From: an archaeon
Lineage (GTDB): Archaea > Thermoproteota > Nitrososphaeria > Nitrososphaerales > UBA183
DNA length: 64,000 bases
Reading direction: 5' to 3'
Assembly: GCA_021788415.1 (NCBI GenBank)
Contig: JAJYKR010000003.1
Location: forward strand, 1-64,000
Of the stretch, positions 23,206 to 31,736 are shown piece after piece (within the stretch, counting starts at the first letter, position 1; each line of letters begins with the position of its first letter). Made by a program: the position numbers and the translations under genes. The notes beneath the pieces were generated by a model, which saw only the letters and a program-made list of their open reading frames with translations, was not told the origin of the DNA and did no database searches.

Positions 23206-24728
23206 CAGGGCTGCTGATCAGGGACTGCGTCATCGGGGGGGCACCGAGCTCGGTCTACTGCGAAGGAGGGAAGATCGTCAGGATCTCGAGGGGGGGCGAC
23301 CTCGGTGCCCCCGGGGACGCGGGAGTGATAGAAGCAAGCGGCGGGACCCTGCTCCCAGGGTTGACCGACTCCCATTGTCACCCTTTCGAATACGGGTGGC
23401 TGAAGCGGAACGTGGACCTGAGGGGGGTCAGCAACCTGGCGGGTCTCAGGATGAGACTCCAGGCAGCGGTCTCGAGGTCAAGGCCCGGCGACTGGGTGGT
23501 CGGGATGGGGTGGAACCAGGAGGAGTTCCCCGACCGGCGGATACCCGCGAGGGCCGACATAGACGACATCTGCCCCGCCAACCCGGTGGCGCTTTCCCGG
23601 GTTTGCGGGCACGTAGCCCTCCTCAACAGCAGGGCCATGGGGGACCTCGGGTTCGAGGCGCGGACGGGAGAGGAGTACGAACGAGGCGCGGACGGGAGCC
23701 TGACCGGCATCGTTAAGGAGACAGCCATGACCGAGGCGCTCGGGAAGGTCCCCCGCACCCCAGAGCGGTCGGGGGCGGACCTTCAGGCGGTGGAAGCCGA
23801 AGCCTCCCGGCTGGGCCTCGCGACGCTCCATTGCGTCGTCTCTCCGGAAGGGTACCGCGAAGAGCTCACAGCCCTGGCCCAGCTCGACGCGGCTGGCTCG
23901 CTTTCGCTCCGCTACAGGGTCTACATCCCACCTGGCGCCATCGACTTTGCAAAGTCAGAAGGGATACTCGCGAGGTTCAGGGGGGACAGGTTGAGGATCA
24001 ACGGGGTGAAGCTCTTCGCCGACGGCTCCCTCGGAGCGAGGACAGCTGCCCTCCGGGAGCCGTACTCGGACGACCCCCCCAACTCCGGCATCCTCCGGTT
24101 CAGCCTGGAAGAGCTGACCGAAGCCGTCGGAAGGGTCGACTCCGAGGGGCTCCAGGCCATCGTGCACGCCATCGGGGACAGGGCGATAGAACAGGCGATC
24201 GAGGCGCTCTCCACTGTCGCCGGGGGGACGAACCCCAGGAGGCATAGGGTAGAGCACGCCGGTCTCCTTCCGAAGGACCTGCGGTCCAAGATGGTCAAGC
24301 ATGGGATCAGGGTCGCCGCCCAGCCCCTGTTCGTCACCTCAGACGCCTGGGCCGTGGACCGCCTCGGCGAGGAGAGGATCAGGGACTACTACCCCTCCAG
24401 GTCCATGCTCGAGGAAGGGATCGTCCTTTCCGGGGCTTCAGACTCTCCAGTGGAGTCCCTCAGCCCGGTCCTCGGGATCTGGGCTGCCATGACCAGGGGG
24501 GGGATGGTCCCGGAGGAGTCCCTCGGCCTTGACGAGGCTGTCGCGCTCTACACCTCGAACGCGGCATCGAACGGCTTCGACGAGGCGCCCCTGGTCGAGG
24601 GGGCACCGGCCAACCTGACCCTCCTCGACAGCGACGTGGAAGGGATGCACCCTGCTCTGCTGAGGAAGGTGGGGGTGCTTGCGACCGTGGTGAACGGGGG
24701 AGCGGTCCATTCCTTCGGGTCTGGCTAG
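23202..24728 (+). CDS. Amidohydrolase of the YtcJ type
   Basis: A 508-residue amidohydrolase_3 protein: N-terminal beta sandwich, DSHCHPFEYG metal motif (His58/His60), the RRHRVEHAGLL strand, GIRVAAQPLFVTSDAW, and LSGASDSPVESLSPVLGIWAAMTR near the C-terminus. The family hydrolyses N-acyl or related bonds with two metals; substrate unknown. ATG overlaps the cofC stop, so it belongs to the F420 operon, and a role around F420 or its tail is possible but unproven. Confidence 0.88.
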   Translation: MTGLLIRDCVIGGAPSSVYCEGGKIVRISRGGDLGAPGDAGVIEASGGTLLPGLTDSHCHPFEYGWLKRNVDLRGVSNLAGLRMRLQAAVSRSRPGDWVVGMGWNQEEFPDRRIPARADIDDICPANPVALSRVCGHVALLNSRAMGDLGFEARTGEEYERGADGSLTGIVKETAMTEALGKVPRTPERSGADLQAVEAEASRLGLATLHCVVSPEGYREELTALAQLDAAGSLSLRYRVYIPPGAIDFAKSEGILARFRGDRLRINGVKLFADGSLGARTAALREPYSDDPPNSGILRFSLEELTEAVGRVDSEGLQAIVHAIGDRAIEQAIEALSTVAGGTNPRRHRVEHAGLLPKDLRSKMVKHGIRVAAQPLFVTSDAWAVDRLGEERIRDYYPSRSMLEEGIVLSGASDSPVESLSPVLGIWAAMTRGGMVPEESLGLDEAVALYTSNAASNGFDEAPLVEGAPANLTLLDSDVEGMHPALLRKVGVLATVVNGGAVHSFGSG

Positions 24729-25234
24729 GCCTTCTGGAACTTCCGGGATTTCCCGTCGTATTTCAGGAGCCCGGCGTAGATGGCCCAGTGTATCAGGAGC
24801 GTGCGTATCAGCGCCTCGTTCATCTCCGGCTGGTAGTGCCATCTCAGCCCCATCTCGCTGAGGGTGTCTGCGACCTGCGAGACGGCGACGGGTTTCCCCC
24901 GCGACGCCAGCTCGACGGCCGTCCTGAATGGCTCGATGGTCCCTATCCTGTCCTTCAGTGTCTTCAGCTTGTTCTTGGTCGTCTTCTGGAACTTCAGGCC
25001 CAGCTCGGTGAGGTGCACGTCTCCCTTCTCGGACCTAACCAGCCCCAGCATCTCGGCCGCGTCCAGGATGGCGAGAAGTACGGCGATGTTGGCGCCGAGC
25101 TCGTCGGCGAGCTTCGGCGCGTCCACCTTCCCGCCTATGCTCCCTGTTATCTCGACCAGGCTGATCACCTGACCGCCCGTGACGTTCGACGGCATCATGA
25201 GCGCAGTCGGGAGCGGCCTGCGGGGCTCTGCCAA
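24725..25234 (-). CDS. AAA-associated (C-terminal ABC ATPase) domain protein, stand-alone
   Basis: A 169-residue protein like the domain (AAA_assoc_C) often fused to the C-terminus of nitrate/sulfonate-type ABC ATPases in archaea: two winged-helix-like halves with KVDAPKLADELGANIAVLLAILDAAEMLGLV and, later, RTLLIHWAIYAGLLKYD. Here it has its own TTG start and a TATA-like CTTAAATC about 30 bases upstream, just past the ATPase gene. It likely partners the importer as a regulator. The end overlaps the end of the amidohydrolase gene by four bases. Confidence 0.7.
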   Translation of the reverse strand: MAEPRRPLPTALMMPSNVTGGQVISLVEITGSIGGKVDAPKLADELGANIAVLLAILDAAEMLGLVRSEKGDVHLTELGLKFQKTTKNKLKTLKDRIGTIEPFRTAVELASRGKPVAVSQVADTLSEMGLRWHYQPEMNEALIRTLLIHWAIYAGLLKYDGKSRKFQKA

Positions 25235-25287
25235 CTAGCTCGTCCCCCGGGCGACCCCGCCCCCAGATTTAAGCAGGTCGAGGCCCG

Positions 25288-26067
25288 TCATGATAGCAGG
25301 GAATACACCTTGTCCACCCACTGGAAGAACTCGTCGGACTTCTTGTTCCTCGGCCTCGGCATCTCGACCCTGACTTCTCCGACCACGTGAGCCGGCCTCT
25401 GGGAGAGGACGACCACCTTGTCTGCCAGCTCTATTATCTCCTCCACATTGTGGCTCACCATTATCACCGACTGCACGGGCATCTGCGGGTTGATCAGGAG
25501 GGCGTGCATCTCCTTCCGAAGCCTCTCGGCGGTGAGGTCGTCCAGAGAGCTGAACGGTTCGTCCAGCAGCATGACCATCGGGTCGGAGGCCAGCGCCCTG
25601 GCCACCCCCACCCTCTGCTTCATCCCGCCTGAGAGCTCCCCTGGGTAGACGCTCTCGAACCCCTGCAGCCCGGCAGTCTCGAGGGCGCTCGTCGCCTTGG
25701 CCTGTTTCTGCTCGTCCGTGAGGTCCTTCCTGGAGCTCAGGCCGAAGACCACGTTCTCCAGGGCAGTCCTCCACGGCAGGAGGACGAAGTTCTGGAAGAC
25801 CATGGATATGTCGTCCCTGGGTCCCTTGACCTCCGAGTCAAGTACCCTCACCCCTCCTGAAGTAGGCTTCACGAGTCCAGATATGATGCGCAGAAGGGTC
25901 GACTTCCCGCACCCCGAGGGCCCTGTGACCGCGACGAACTCGTCCTTGACTGCGGTGAGCGAGACATCCGCAAGCACCGGGAGGGGCTCCTTCTCCTTGT
26001 GGTAGTCCAGACACACGTGGTCCACCGTCACGATCGTCGTCCCGGCGGGGACCTGGCCCTGAGACAA
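25288..26067 (-). CDS. ABC transporter ATPase, nitrate/sulfonate/taurine (NrtD/SsuB) type
   Basis: A 259-residue ATPase with Walker A GPSGCGKST (about 48-56), Q-loop VFQNFVLLPW, signature ELSGGMKQRVGVARAL and Walker B VMLLDEPFSSLDD, plus the H-loop MVSHNVEE. It energises the permease encoded just upstream. No substrate-binding protein is present in the window, so the substrate is unknown. Confidence 0.93.
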   Translation of the reverse strand: MSQGQVPAGTTIVTVDHVCLDYHKEKEPLPVLADVSLTAVKDEFVAVTGPSGCGKSTLLRIISGLVKPTSGGVRVLDSEVKGPRDDISMVFQNFVLLPWRTALENVVFGLSSRKDLTDEQKQAKATSALETAGLQGFESVYPGELSGGMKQRVGVARALASDPMVMLLDEPFSSLDDLTAERLRKEMHALLINPQMPVQSVIMVSHNVEEIIELADKVVVLSQRPAHVVGEVRVEMPRPRNKKSDEFFQWVDKVYSLLS

Positions 26068-26085
26068 CCCTGCGCCTCCCGACTC

Positions 26086-27624
26086 CTACCGGTTATACGT
26101 ATACCGCCTGGTCACGTGATGGTAGATCCTGCGCCAGACGGTGAGGTTGAATGCCACGATGAGGACAGTCATGGAAAGGACGGCCAGGGTCAAGGTCAGA
26201 TAGTCAGAGTTGCTGGTCGCGACGTCGATGAGCTTGCCGATGCCCGTGGCCACCTGCGACTTGACGACTGTGCTATTGTTGACCGTCTCGGTGAAATATT
26301 CGGAGATGATCAGGGCGTTCCAGGCGCCCCCTATGGCCGTGATGGACCCGGTCACGAAGCCGGTCAGCGCCCCCGGGAGGTATACGTTTCTCCAGGCTGA
26401 CCACCTGCTTGCGTTGTAGAGGCGGGGGAGGTCCTTCAGGTCGGCGGGGAGGGTCCTGACCCCCGCCATGACGTTGAAGATGACATACCAGATTATGGCC
26501 AGGATGATCACGAGGGTGGACACCGCCTCTGGGATGCCGCCGAGAACCGGGATGACGAGGATCGCGGGGAGGAGGATGGGCGCCGGAATCGATGAGATGA
26601 CCTCCAGGAGCGGCGAGACGGTGTCGTACAGCCTGAAGTTGAGGGAGATGATGACTCCCATGGGGAGGCCTATGGCGACGCAGATGGCGTAGACGTACCA
26701 GACGCGCGCGAAGGAGGTCCCCAGCGCCACGAGGACCTCCCCTTCGACCGACAGGACCTTCGACGCTGTAGGAAGACTCCCGATCCCGACGCCGTGGCTC
26801 GTGACTGCGCTGAACAGAAGGAGGCCGAACAGCGCGAGGAAGATGAGGACCGCGTACTTCAATCCCCGGCCGAACCTGGAGATCGTCGACGTGAAACGGC
26901 TGACCCCCATGTCGTGGCCGAGGAGGAACAGCTTGGAGATCGCCCTGTGGTTGACCCACGAGTAGAACCTGGTGATGGGGTCCCGGTGCTGCTCCCTGGG
27001 CTCTTCCATCATCTTGAACTTCTCTGACCATAGAGCGAATGCCCTCAGGAAGACGTAGCGCCACACGACGACCGCGACGACAATCCCCGCGATGAGGAGG
27101 GCGTAGTTGGCGTAGTCCCCGGCGATTGCGAAGTCGTTTGCGCCGACCCCTATCCCGTAGGGGATGGGGACCTGCTGCTGCCTAGCCCCACTACCGACCA
27201 CTATGATCTCGCTGGCTGTAAGGAAGAAGAGGCCTACCGCCCAGGAAATCTGAGTGTTGTAGGCGATGCGGCTCATCGAGGCCGGGATGTAGAGGGACTT
27301 TATCCTCTGCCAGGGGGAGGCCTTCGTGACATTCAGAAGGTCAAGGTAGTCCTGGGGGATGGCTTTCACCGCCTCGTAGACCCCGAAGGCGATGTTCCAT
27401 GACATGCTGGTGAATATCAGCACGATCACCGCCAGATTGGCCCCCGCGAAATTCGGCAGGGCATTGTAGATGCCGCCTATCACGAACGGGAAGAAACCAA
27501 GGATCGGGATCGACTGGAATATGTCCAGCAGGGGCAGAATGACCGCCTCAGCCCTCCTGCTCCGGGCGGCCCAGATGCCGACCGCCAGTGCGAAGAGGAC
27601 GCTAAGCCCGAGGGCAAGTATCAT
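26086..27624 (-). CDS. ABC transporter permease with two fused membrane domains
   Basis: At least 512 residues with two binding-protein-dependent permease domains in tandem (about 1-190 and 240-500), each with an EAA-like loop (YEAVKAIPQDYLDLLNVTKA and later MAGVRTLPADLKDLP). ATG 27624 cuts into the first membrane helix. The in-frame codons upstream (LEFGLVALDIVSSWIR) continue the family pattern, so the true start is probably upstream, with CTG 27672 the best candidate, about 45 bases from a TATA-like TGTAAATAC. The insertion element next door may have changed the 5' end. Confidence 0.9.
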   Translation of the reverse strand: MILALGLSVLFALAVGIWAARSRRAEAVILPLLDIFQSIPILGFFPFVIGGIYNALPNFAGANLAVIVLIFTSMSWNIAFGVYEAVKAIPQDYLDLLNVTKASPWQRIKSLYIPASMSRIAYNTQISWAVGLFFLTASEIIVVGSGARQQQVPIPYGIGVGANDFAIAGDYANYALLIAGIVVAVVVWRYVFLRAFALWSEKFKMMEEPREQHRDPITRFYSWVNHRAISKLFLLGHDMGVSRFTSTISRFGRGLKYAVLIFLALFGLLLFSAVTSHGVGIGSLPTASKVLSVEGEVLVALGTSFARVWYVYAICVAIGLPMGVIISLNFRLYDTVSPLLEVISSIPAPILLPAILVIPVLGGIPEAVSTLVIILAIIWYVIFNVMAGVRTLPADLKDLPRLYNASRWSAWRNVYLPGALTGFVTGSITAIGGAWNALIISEYFTETVNNSTVVKSQVATGIGKLIDVATSNSDYLTLTLAVLSMTVLIVAFNLTVWRRIYHHVTRRYTYNR

Positions 27625-27813
27625 CCTTATCCAGGACGATACTATGTCGAGAGCAACCAGGCCGAATTCCAGAGTCGCTATAGGCCTTCGGAGGGCGCCG
27701 CATCCGAGCGCCGTATTTACAGTTTCCAGGGCAGGGCCACATCAAAGTTGCTGGGCTATACTGTCCTCTGTGAACCGCCAGGCCACCTGGCGCGTTAAAT
27801 ATCAAAGCCGACT

Positions 27814-29088
27814 GTGTTGTTGTTGCGCGCCACACGGAGCGTCCTCCAGCCGTTCCGAGGTCTAAGGATCGATTCGCTCCTGTGTGACTGCCTCGCTCTG
27901 ACATACAATGCTATGCGTTACGGCAAGGAGAACAGCATCACCAGTCGGAAGGGGATGAATGGGTTCTACCGCTCGATGAAAGGCATGGAGCTCGCTTCCT
28001 GTTACAAGGTCGCCGTGATCACCAGGGCGTGCGCGGTCCTGAAGAGCAGGGAGAAGACAACAAAGAGAGGCGTCCGGACCGGCCACCCGAAGCCTCTGAG
28101 GCCGATGGTCTGCATAATCTCCGGATTCTTCGTGACAGCGAAGGGGAGGCTCTTCATCCCGCTGGAGAAGAGGAACGAGTATGCCGACGTCGTGCTGAAC
28201 CGACACACCCGAGAGGCCATCCAGGGGAAGGAGCTGAGGAGCCTCACCATCACCTCTGGCTCGATATCCCTCTGCTATTCGGCCGAGGTCGAGCCCACTC
28301 CCGTCAGAGCGGTCTTCGGGGTGGACAGGAACGAGAAGAACCTGACCTTCGGGAACCGGGAGGGGGTGGTGCAGGTGGACCTGTCGAAGACAGTAAGGAT
28401 CAGGCAGACGACAAGGGAGGTGGTCGGCTCGTTCAGGAGGAACGACGTCAGGGTGAGGAGGAGGGTCGCTTCGAAGCACTGGAAGAGGGCCAGGGACAGG
28501 ACGGGCCAGCTCCTCCATGCCGTGACCAACTTCGCCATCGAGCTGGCGATGAAAGACGGGGCCGCGCTCGCCCTGGAAGACATCACGAACATCAGGAAGA
28601 TGTACCAGAGAGGTGACGGGCAGGGCACAGACTTCCGGTTCAGGATGAACTCCTGGCCCTACGCGAAGGCCTACCGTCAGCTCGAGTACAAGAGCGGATG
28701 GAACGGCATCACATTCGTCCCGCTTACAAAGGCTGAGACCAGAGGCTCCTCCTCGACGCACTGGTCGTGCGGGGAGAGGCTCCGCAGACCCGAAAGGGGA
28801 GACCAGGAGCACAGGAGGATGCTCTGGTGTCAGCGTTGTAAGGTCTGGGTGGACAGGGACGTCAACGCGGCTCTAGTCCTGTCCACCAGGGGGCTGTCAA
28901 GGTTCGACAGTTCCCTTCTCCTGCCAGGTGGCGCGCAACAGCATCTGGCCGGGGAGGAAGGGCTGGCAGGTGAAGCAGTGAAGGGGAACGGAGCGGCGAC
29001 TGCCCCGATCCTCAGAGTCGATGCCAGCAAGCTTCTCGGAAGGCGCGGCCCAGGGTTTGACAGCCCTGGGCGCGGCCCGAAGAGTTGA
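27814..29088 (+). CDS. tnpB: TnpB, RNA-guided RuvC-type nuclease of IS605 elements
   Basis: A 424-residue TnpB. N-terminal LRATRSVLQPFRGLRID helix region, RuvC triad Asp171 (FGVDRNEKN), Glu255 (LALEDITN) and Asp347 (VDRDVNAA). The zinc ribbon is altered: the first half reads THWSCG (HxxC) rather than CxxC, while the second is CQRC. TnpB proteins cut DNA guided by a right-end RNA and help the element persist. The C-terminal tail after the last motif overlaps the likely guide-RNA region. TTG start at 27814. Confidence 0.88.
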   Translation: MLLLRATRSVLQPFRGLRIDSLLCDCLALTYNAMRYGKENSITSRKGMNGFYRSMKGMELASCYKVAVITRACAVLKSREKTTKRGVRTGHPKPLRPMVCIISGFFVTAKGRLFIPLEKRNEYADVVLNRHTREAIQGKELRSLTITSGSISLCYSAEVEPTPVRAVFGVDRNEKNLTFGNREGVVQVDLSKTVRIRQTTREVVGSFRRNDVRVRRRVASKHWKRARDRTGQLLHAVTNFAIELAMKDGAALALEDITNIRKMYQRGDGQGTDFRFRMNSWPYAKAYRQLEYKSGWNGITFVPLTKAETRGSSSTHWSCGERLRRPERGDQEHRRMLWCQRCKVWVDRDVNAALVLSTRGLSRFDSSLLLPGGAQQHLAGEEGLAGEAVKGNGAATAPILRVDASKLLGRRGPGFDSPGRGPKS

Positions 29089-29098
29089 CGGAACCCAG
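28930..29098 (+). ncRNA. Candidate TnpB guide RNA (omega/reRNA) region
   Basis: In known TnpB systems the guide RNA overlaps the 3' end of tnpB and runs to the right end. Here this region has a strong hairpin (CCCAGGG/CCCTGGG plus further pairs) and GC-rich flanks. The limits are inferred from family knowledge, not seen directly. Confidence 0.3.
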
Positions 29099-29099
29099 G

Positions 29100-29594
29100 T
29101 TAGCCGATGTAAGTGGTGCTGGAGGAGTCGAACTTCGACACGGTCTGGTACTCCCCCCGGTCCCTGAACGCAGCGAACTTCCCTAGGTCGGGGAAGAAGC
29201 GGTCGAGGGGATAGACTGCCATCTCAGCCGCCGGGTGCCTCCTCCCAAGGAATCGGTCGGCGATCTCTTTCCCGAGACCCCTCACCTGGCTGTCGCTGGT
29301 GTACCCCAGGCTGTGCAGGTACTCGTGGAGGAGGATCATGAAAACGTACGAGTTGCGCCTCACCCTTGTCTGCGACACCTTCTCGACGATCCTGAGGAGG
29401 TTCCTGTTCATCACTATGGCGTTCGAGCCCATCTCGTGGTAAGCCCCGACGTTGTTGGGGATGTCCCCGAGGACGAGGGTGAGCCCGGCCCGGTGCTTCC
29501 CGAGGGTCATCTCCGTGGCCGCCTTCACCATCTCGAAGATGGGGTCGAAATCTTCGGCGGATGCGAGTGCCCGCCTGTTGTCGACGAGGGTCAC
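29100..29594 (-). CDS. HExxH zincin-like protein of unknown function
   Basis: A 164-residue protein with a helix ILLHEYLHSLGY, the HExxH metal motif of zinc proteases with a downstream Gly-Tyr, and a preceding beta region (GLTLVLGDIPNNVGAYHEMGSNAIVMN) as in small metalloproteases. It lacks a signal peptide, so it should act in the cytosol. A TATA-like TTTTAATTAG lies about 28 bases before GTG 29594. Specific substrate unknown. Confidence 0.65.
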   Translation of the reverse strand: MTLVDNRRALASAEDFDPIFEMVKAATEMTLGKHRAGLTLVLGDIPNNVGAYHEMGSNAIVMNRNLLRIVEKVSQTRVRRNSYVFMILLHEYLHSLGYTSDSQVRGLGKEIADRFLGRRHPAAEMAVYPLDRFFPDLGKFAAFRDRGEYQTVSKFDSSSTTYIG

Positions 29595-29638
29595 AGATGC
29601 TCGATGGCGCCGCCGCTAATTAAAACCCGCGCGGCCGA

Positions 29639-30038
29639 CTATGGCTTCTTGGCGACCCTTACGCTCAGGACGCCGTTGCGATACTCGGTCCTGACGCTTG
29701 AAGGCTCCACGGCGCACCCGAGCCTCCTGACCAGGTCGAAGTCGGGGGCCTCGACCCTGAGTTCGGTCCCGGCGATCACCACACCGAAGTCCCTGAGGCA
29801 GTAGCCCGGCGCCATCAGGATGAACGAGACGAATTCAGCCCTCTCCACCAGTTCACCCTTGTCCCTCGGCTCGGGAGACTGCACGCTCGGGACACCGTCG
29901 AGGTCGTTCTGGGCAGCGCGGACGAGGTCGCCGAGCGCGTCTTCGACGGGGTCGTTGCCGTCAGAATCGGTCGTTCGTCTCCCTCTCCATGTCGTAAAGT
30001 TCAATGCCAAGCTCTTCCCATCGGAACGGCCTGGCCAT
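29639..30038 (-). CDS. Hsp20/alpha-crystallin-like protein, probably frameshifted
   Basis: The C-terminal 90 residues form an alpha-crystallin-like domain: SFILMAPGYCLRDFGVVIAG, LRVEAPDF and NGVLSVRVAKK. The open frame continues upstream to GTG 30076, but codon bias moves to another frame there: from ATG 30038 the second frame reads MARPFRWEELGIELYDMERE and stops at about 29962. Removing one base near there (TTCTGAC) joins it to DGNDPVEDALGDLV. So the gene is either broken or the base is wrong. Confidence 0.65.
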
Positions 30039-30186
30039 CGTAGTTGCGGCCCGAACCTGGGAGGACACGTTATCACCTGTGTAATTACCGAGACAATATA
30101 TCAACTACGAGGGAATCAATTTGACTTGCGCTGTCCTAGAAGTTGACTAATTCACGTTTTTATCTGCGTAATAACTGGCTGGGACA

Positions 30187-30366
30187 GTGCCGCTGATCTT
30201 CCGCGTCGTCCTTGGAAAGACGGGGAACAGCCTCAGAGTGACGCTCCCTCGCCCCATCGTCGAGGGGTTCGACTGGAAGGAGGGGGACGAGATTGTCCTC
30301 TACGTGACCGAGGGCGAGGTCGTCCTGAGAAAGAGCAAGGAGGGCCCCAAGGCGAAGAGGGCCTAG
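30187..30366 (+). CDS. Small AbrB/SpoVT-type DNA-binding protein
   Basis: A 59-residue protein from GTG 30187: VVLGKTGNSLRVTLPRPIVEGF and WKEGDEIVLYVTEGEVVLRK, the swapped-hairpin AbrB fold. TTTTTATC about 28 bases upstream is a good TATA box, so the mRNA is leaderless. Archaeal members are transcription regulators or antitoxins; no toxin gene is adjacent. Its stop overlaps the end of convergent tatC by four bases (CTAG). Confidence 0.8.
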   Translation: MPLIFRVVLGKTGNSLRVTLPRPIVEGFDWKEGDEIVLYVTEGEVVLRKSKEGPKAKRA

Positions 30367-31289
30367 GCGATCGACTTCCCGCAGTTCTCGCAGAAGAGCA
30401 TGGGCTTGGAGAGGGACCTGCCACAGGACGGGCAGACCATCCCTCCCTTCTTCAGCTTAGGCGGAAGCCCACGGACGCTCCTCTTCCCGAGGGCCACGGC
30501 CAGCTCCACCATGGCGACGATGGGGATGAAGATCACTATGTCGAGCAGGGGGCCCCCGTCGGGGGTGAGGAAGAGGCCGGTCACGACCCAGATGATGAAC
30601 CAGACCACAACCCTGTTCTTCGTGAAGAGCTCGGGGTCAAGGACCCGGAGCCGAATCAGAGAGTAGACGAAAACAGGGCTCGTGAACGATACCCCCGTGG
30701 CCCCGACGATGAGGAACACCACCGCATAGAACGAATACGCATCTATCTGGAACGAGATCTGGGTGGACACCAGGAACGGCGCCAGCGCGATAATCAGGAA
30801 CTTCGCTATCACGTAGTACCCGAAGAGGAGCCCGGCAACGAAGAGAGCGGAAGACGACAGAACGAAAGGGTAGATGAGTGACCTTTCCTTCTCGTTGAGC
30901 GCAGGGTCGATGAACTTGTATGTCTCGTAGGCGATGACCGGGATGTCGAATGCGATTGTCAAGATGAACGCGGCGATGAAGTAGATCTCCATCCCCTCTC
31001 CCAGCCCGTTGGCCGCGATCAGGCTCCAGCAACCCGGAGTGGGCGGGAGCCCCACAGGGCAGGGAGTCGGCAGGATGTCGGTGACGACCCGATGGAGGAA
31101 CGACGCAATGACGGTGTTATTGAGAAACGCAAGGCTCAGGTATTGGCCCGGGTTCTGAATGGACGATGCCGGGTTCACGGGGAAGAGGATGAGAATCAGG
31201 AAGATTATGATGAAGCTGTAGGCGACGACCTTGAGCCTCTGCCGCAGCTCCTCGATGTGGTCAGAAAACCGGAATACGCCAGAGAACAA
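30363..31289 (-). CDS. tatC: TatC translocase subunit with C-terminal zinc ribbon
   Basis: A 308-residue TatC, the twin-arginine signal receptor: N-terminal FSDHIEELRQRLKVV with the conserved Glu, then six membrane helices with FDIPVIAYETYKFIDPAL and FLTPDGGPLLDI. After the last helix a tail MVCPSCGRSLSKPMLFCENCGKS forms a CxxC-CxxC zinc ribbon, not part of usual TatC proteins. The tail would lie in the cytosol. tatA lies upstream on the same strand. Confidence 0.93.
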   Translation of the reverse strand: MFSGVFRFSDHIEELRQRLKVVAYSFIIIFLILILFPVNPASSIQNPGQYLSLAFLNNTVIASFLHRVVTDILPTPCPVGLPPTPGCWSLIAANGLGEGMEIYFIAAFILTIAFDIPVIAYETYKFIDPALNEKERSLIYPFVLSSSALFVAGLLFGYYVIAKFLIIALAPFLVSTQISFQIDAYSFYAVVFLIVGATGVSFTSPVFVYSLIRLRVLDPELFTKNRVVVWFIIWVVTGLFLTPDGGPLLDIVIFIPIVAMVELAVALGKRSVRGLPPKLKKGGMVCPSCGRSLSKPMLFCENCGKSIA

Positions 31290-31318
31290 CCGGTCCCCGT
31301 CCGAACGAGGAGGCTATT

Positions 31319-31618
31319 TTATGATTGGGGCCTTGCCCTTGCGACGATCTCGGCTGATATCTGCTCCCTCGTCTTCCCCTCTGTGGGGATTCCGAGCTGC
31401 CTGGCCGTCTCTATCAGGACCTGGTCAGCCGTCTTGGGGGACGTGGGCTGCGAGGCCGTAGCCGCCGCCTCGGCCTGGAACTCCTTGGACGCCTTGTCGA
31501 ACTCCCCCTTGGCCCTCCCGAGGCTCCTCGCCAGCTCAGGGATCTTCTGGGGGCCCCAGAGGAAGATCACTATCGCTATGACGGCTATGATTATCAGCTG
31601 GACGGCGTCGAAGGCCAT
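31319..31618 (-). CDS. tatA: TatA-type pore subunit of the twin-arginine translocase
   Basis: A 99-residue TatA: MAFDAVQLIIIAVIAIVIFL helix, then GPQKIPELARSLGRAKGEFDKASKEF amphipathic helix, then an acidic tail. It forms the pore with TatC. ATG 31618 is chosen because a TATA box (GTATAAAGG, about 31644-31652) lies 28 bases upstream and the helix begins there. tatC follows after 29 bases, so the two are likely one operon. Confidence 0.93.
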   Translation of the reverse strand: MAFDAVQLIIIAVIAIVIFLWGPQKIPELARSLGRAKGEFDKASKEFQAEAAATASQPTSPKTADQVLIETARQLGIPTEGKTREQISAEIVARARPQS

Positions 31619-31736
31619 TACTTGAGTTCGCGACCGTCCGTCCTTTATACGCGTTGCTACATGTGGCCGCAGGTGTGAGCGGGTGAACGCAGCCTGCACG
31701 GTAATGTTTTATCCATGACGCATCCGCCTCGCACTG

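Larger units (their letters stand above)
27777..29098 (+). mobile_element. TnpB-only insertion element of the IS200/IS605 group
   Basis: A tnpB gene with hairpins on both sides: left, CGCCAGG, CCA, CCTGGCG (27777-27793); right, CCCAGGG, eight bases, CCCTGGG (about 29049-29070). No tnpA lies nearby, so it would need TnpA from elsewhere. Exact ends are not fixed from sequence alone; I place them at the outer hairpins. The element separates the ABC permease from the zincin-like gene. Confidence 0.65.
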
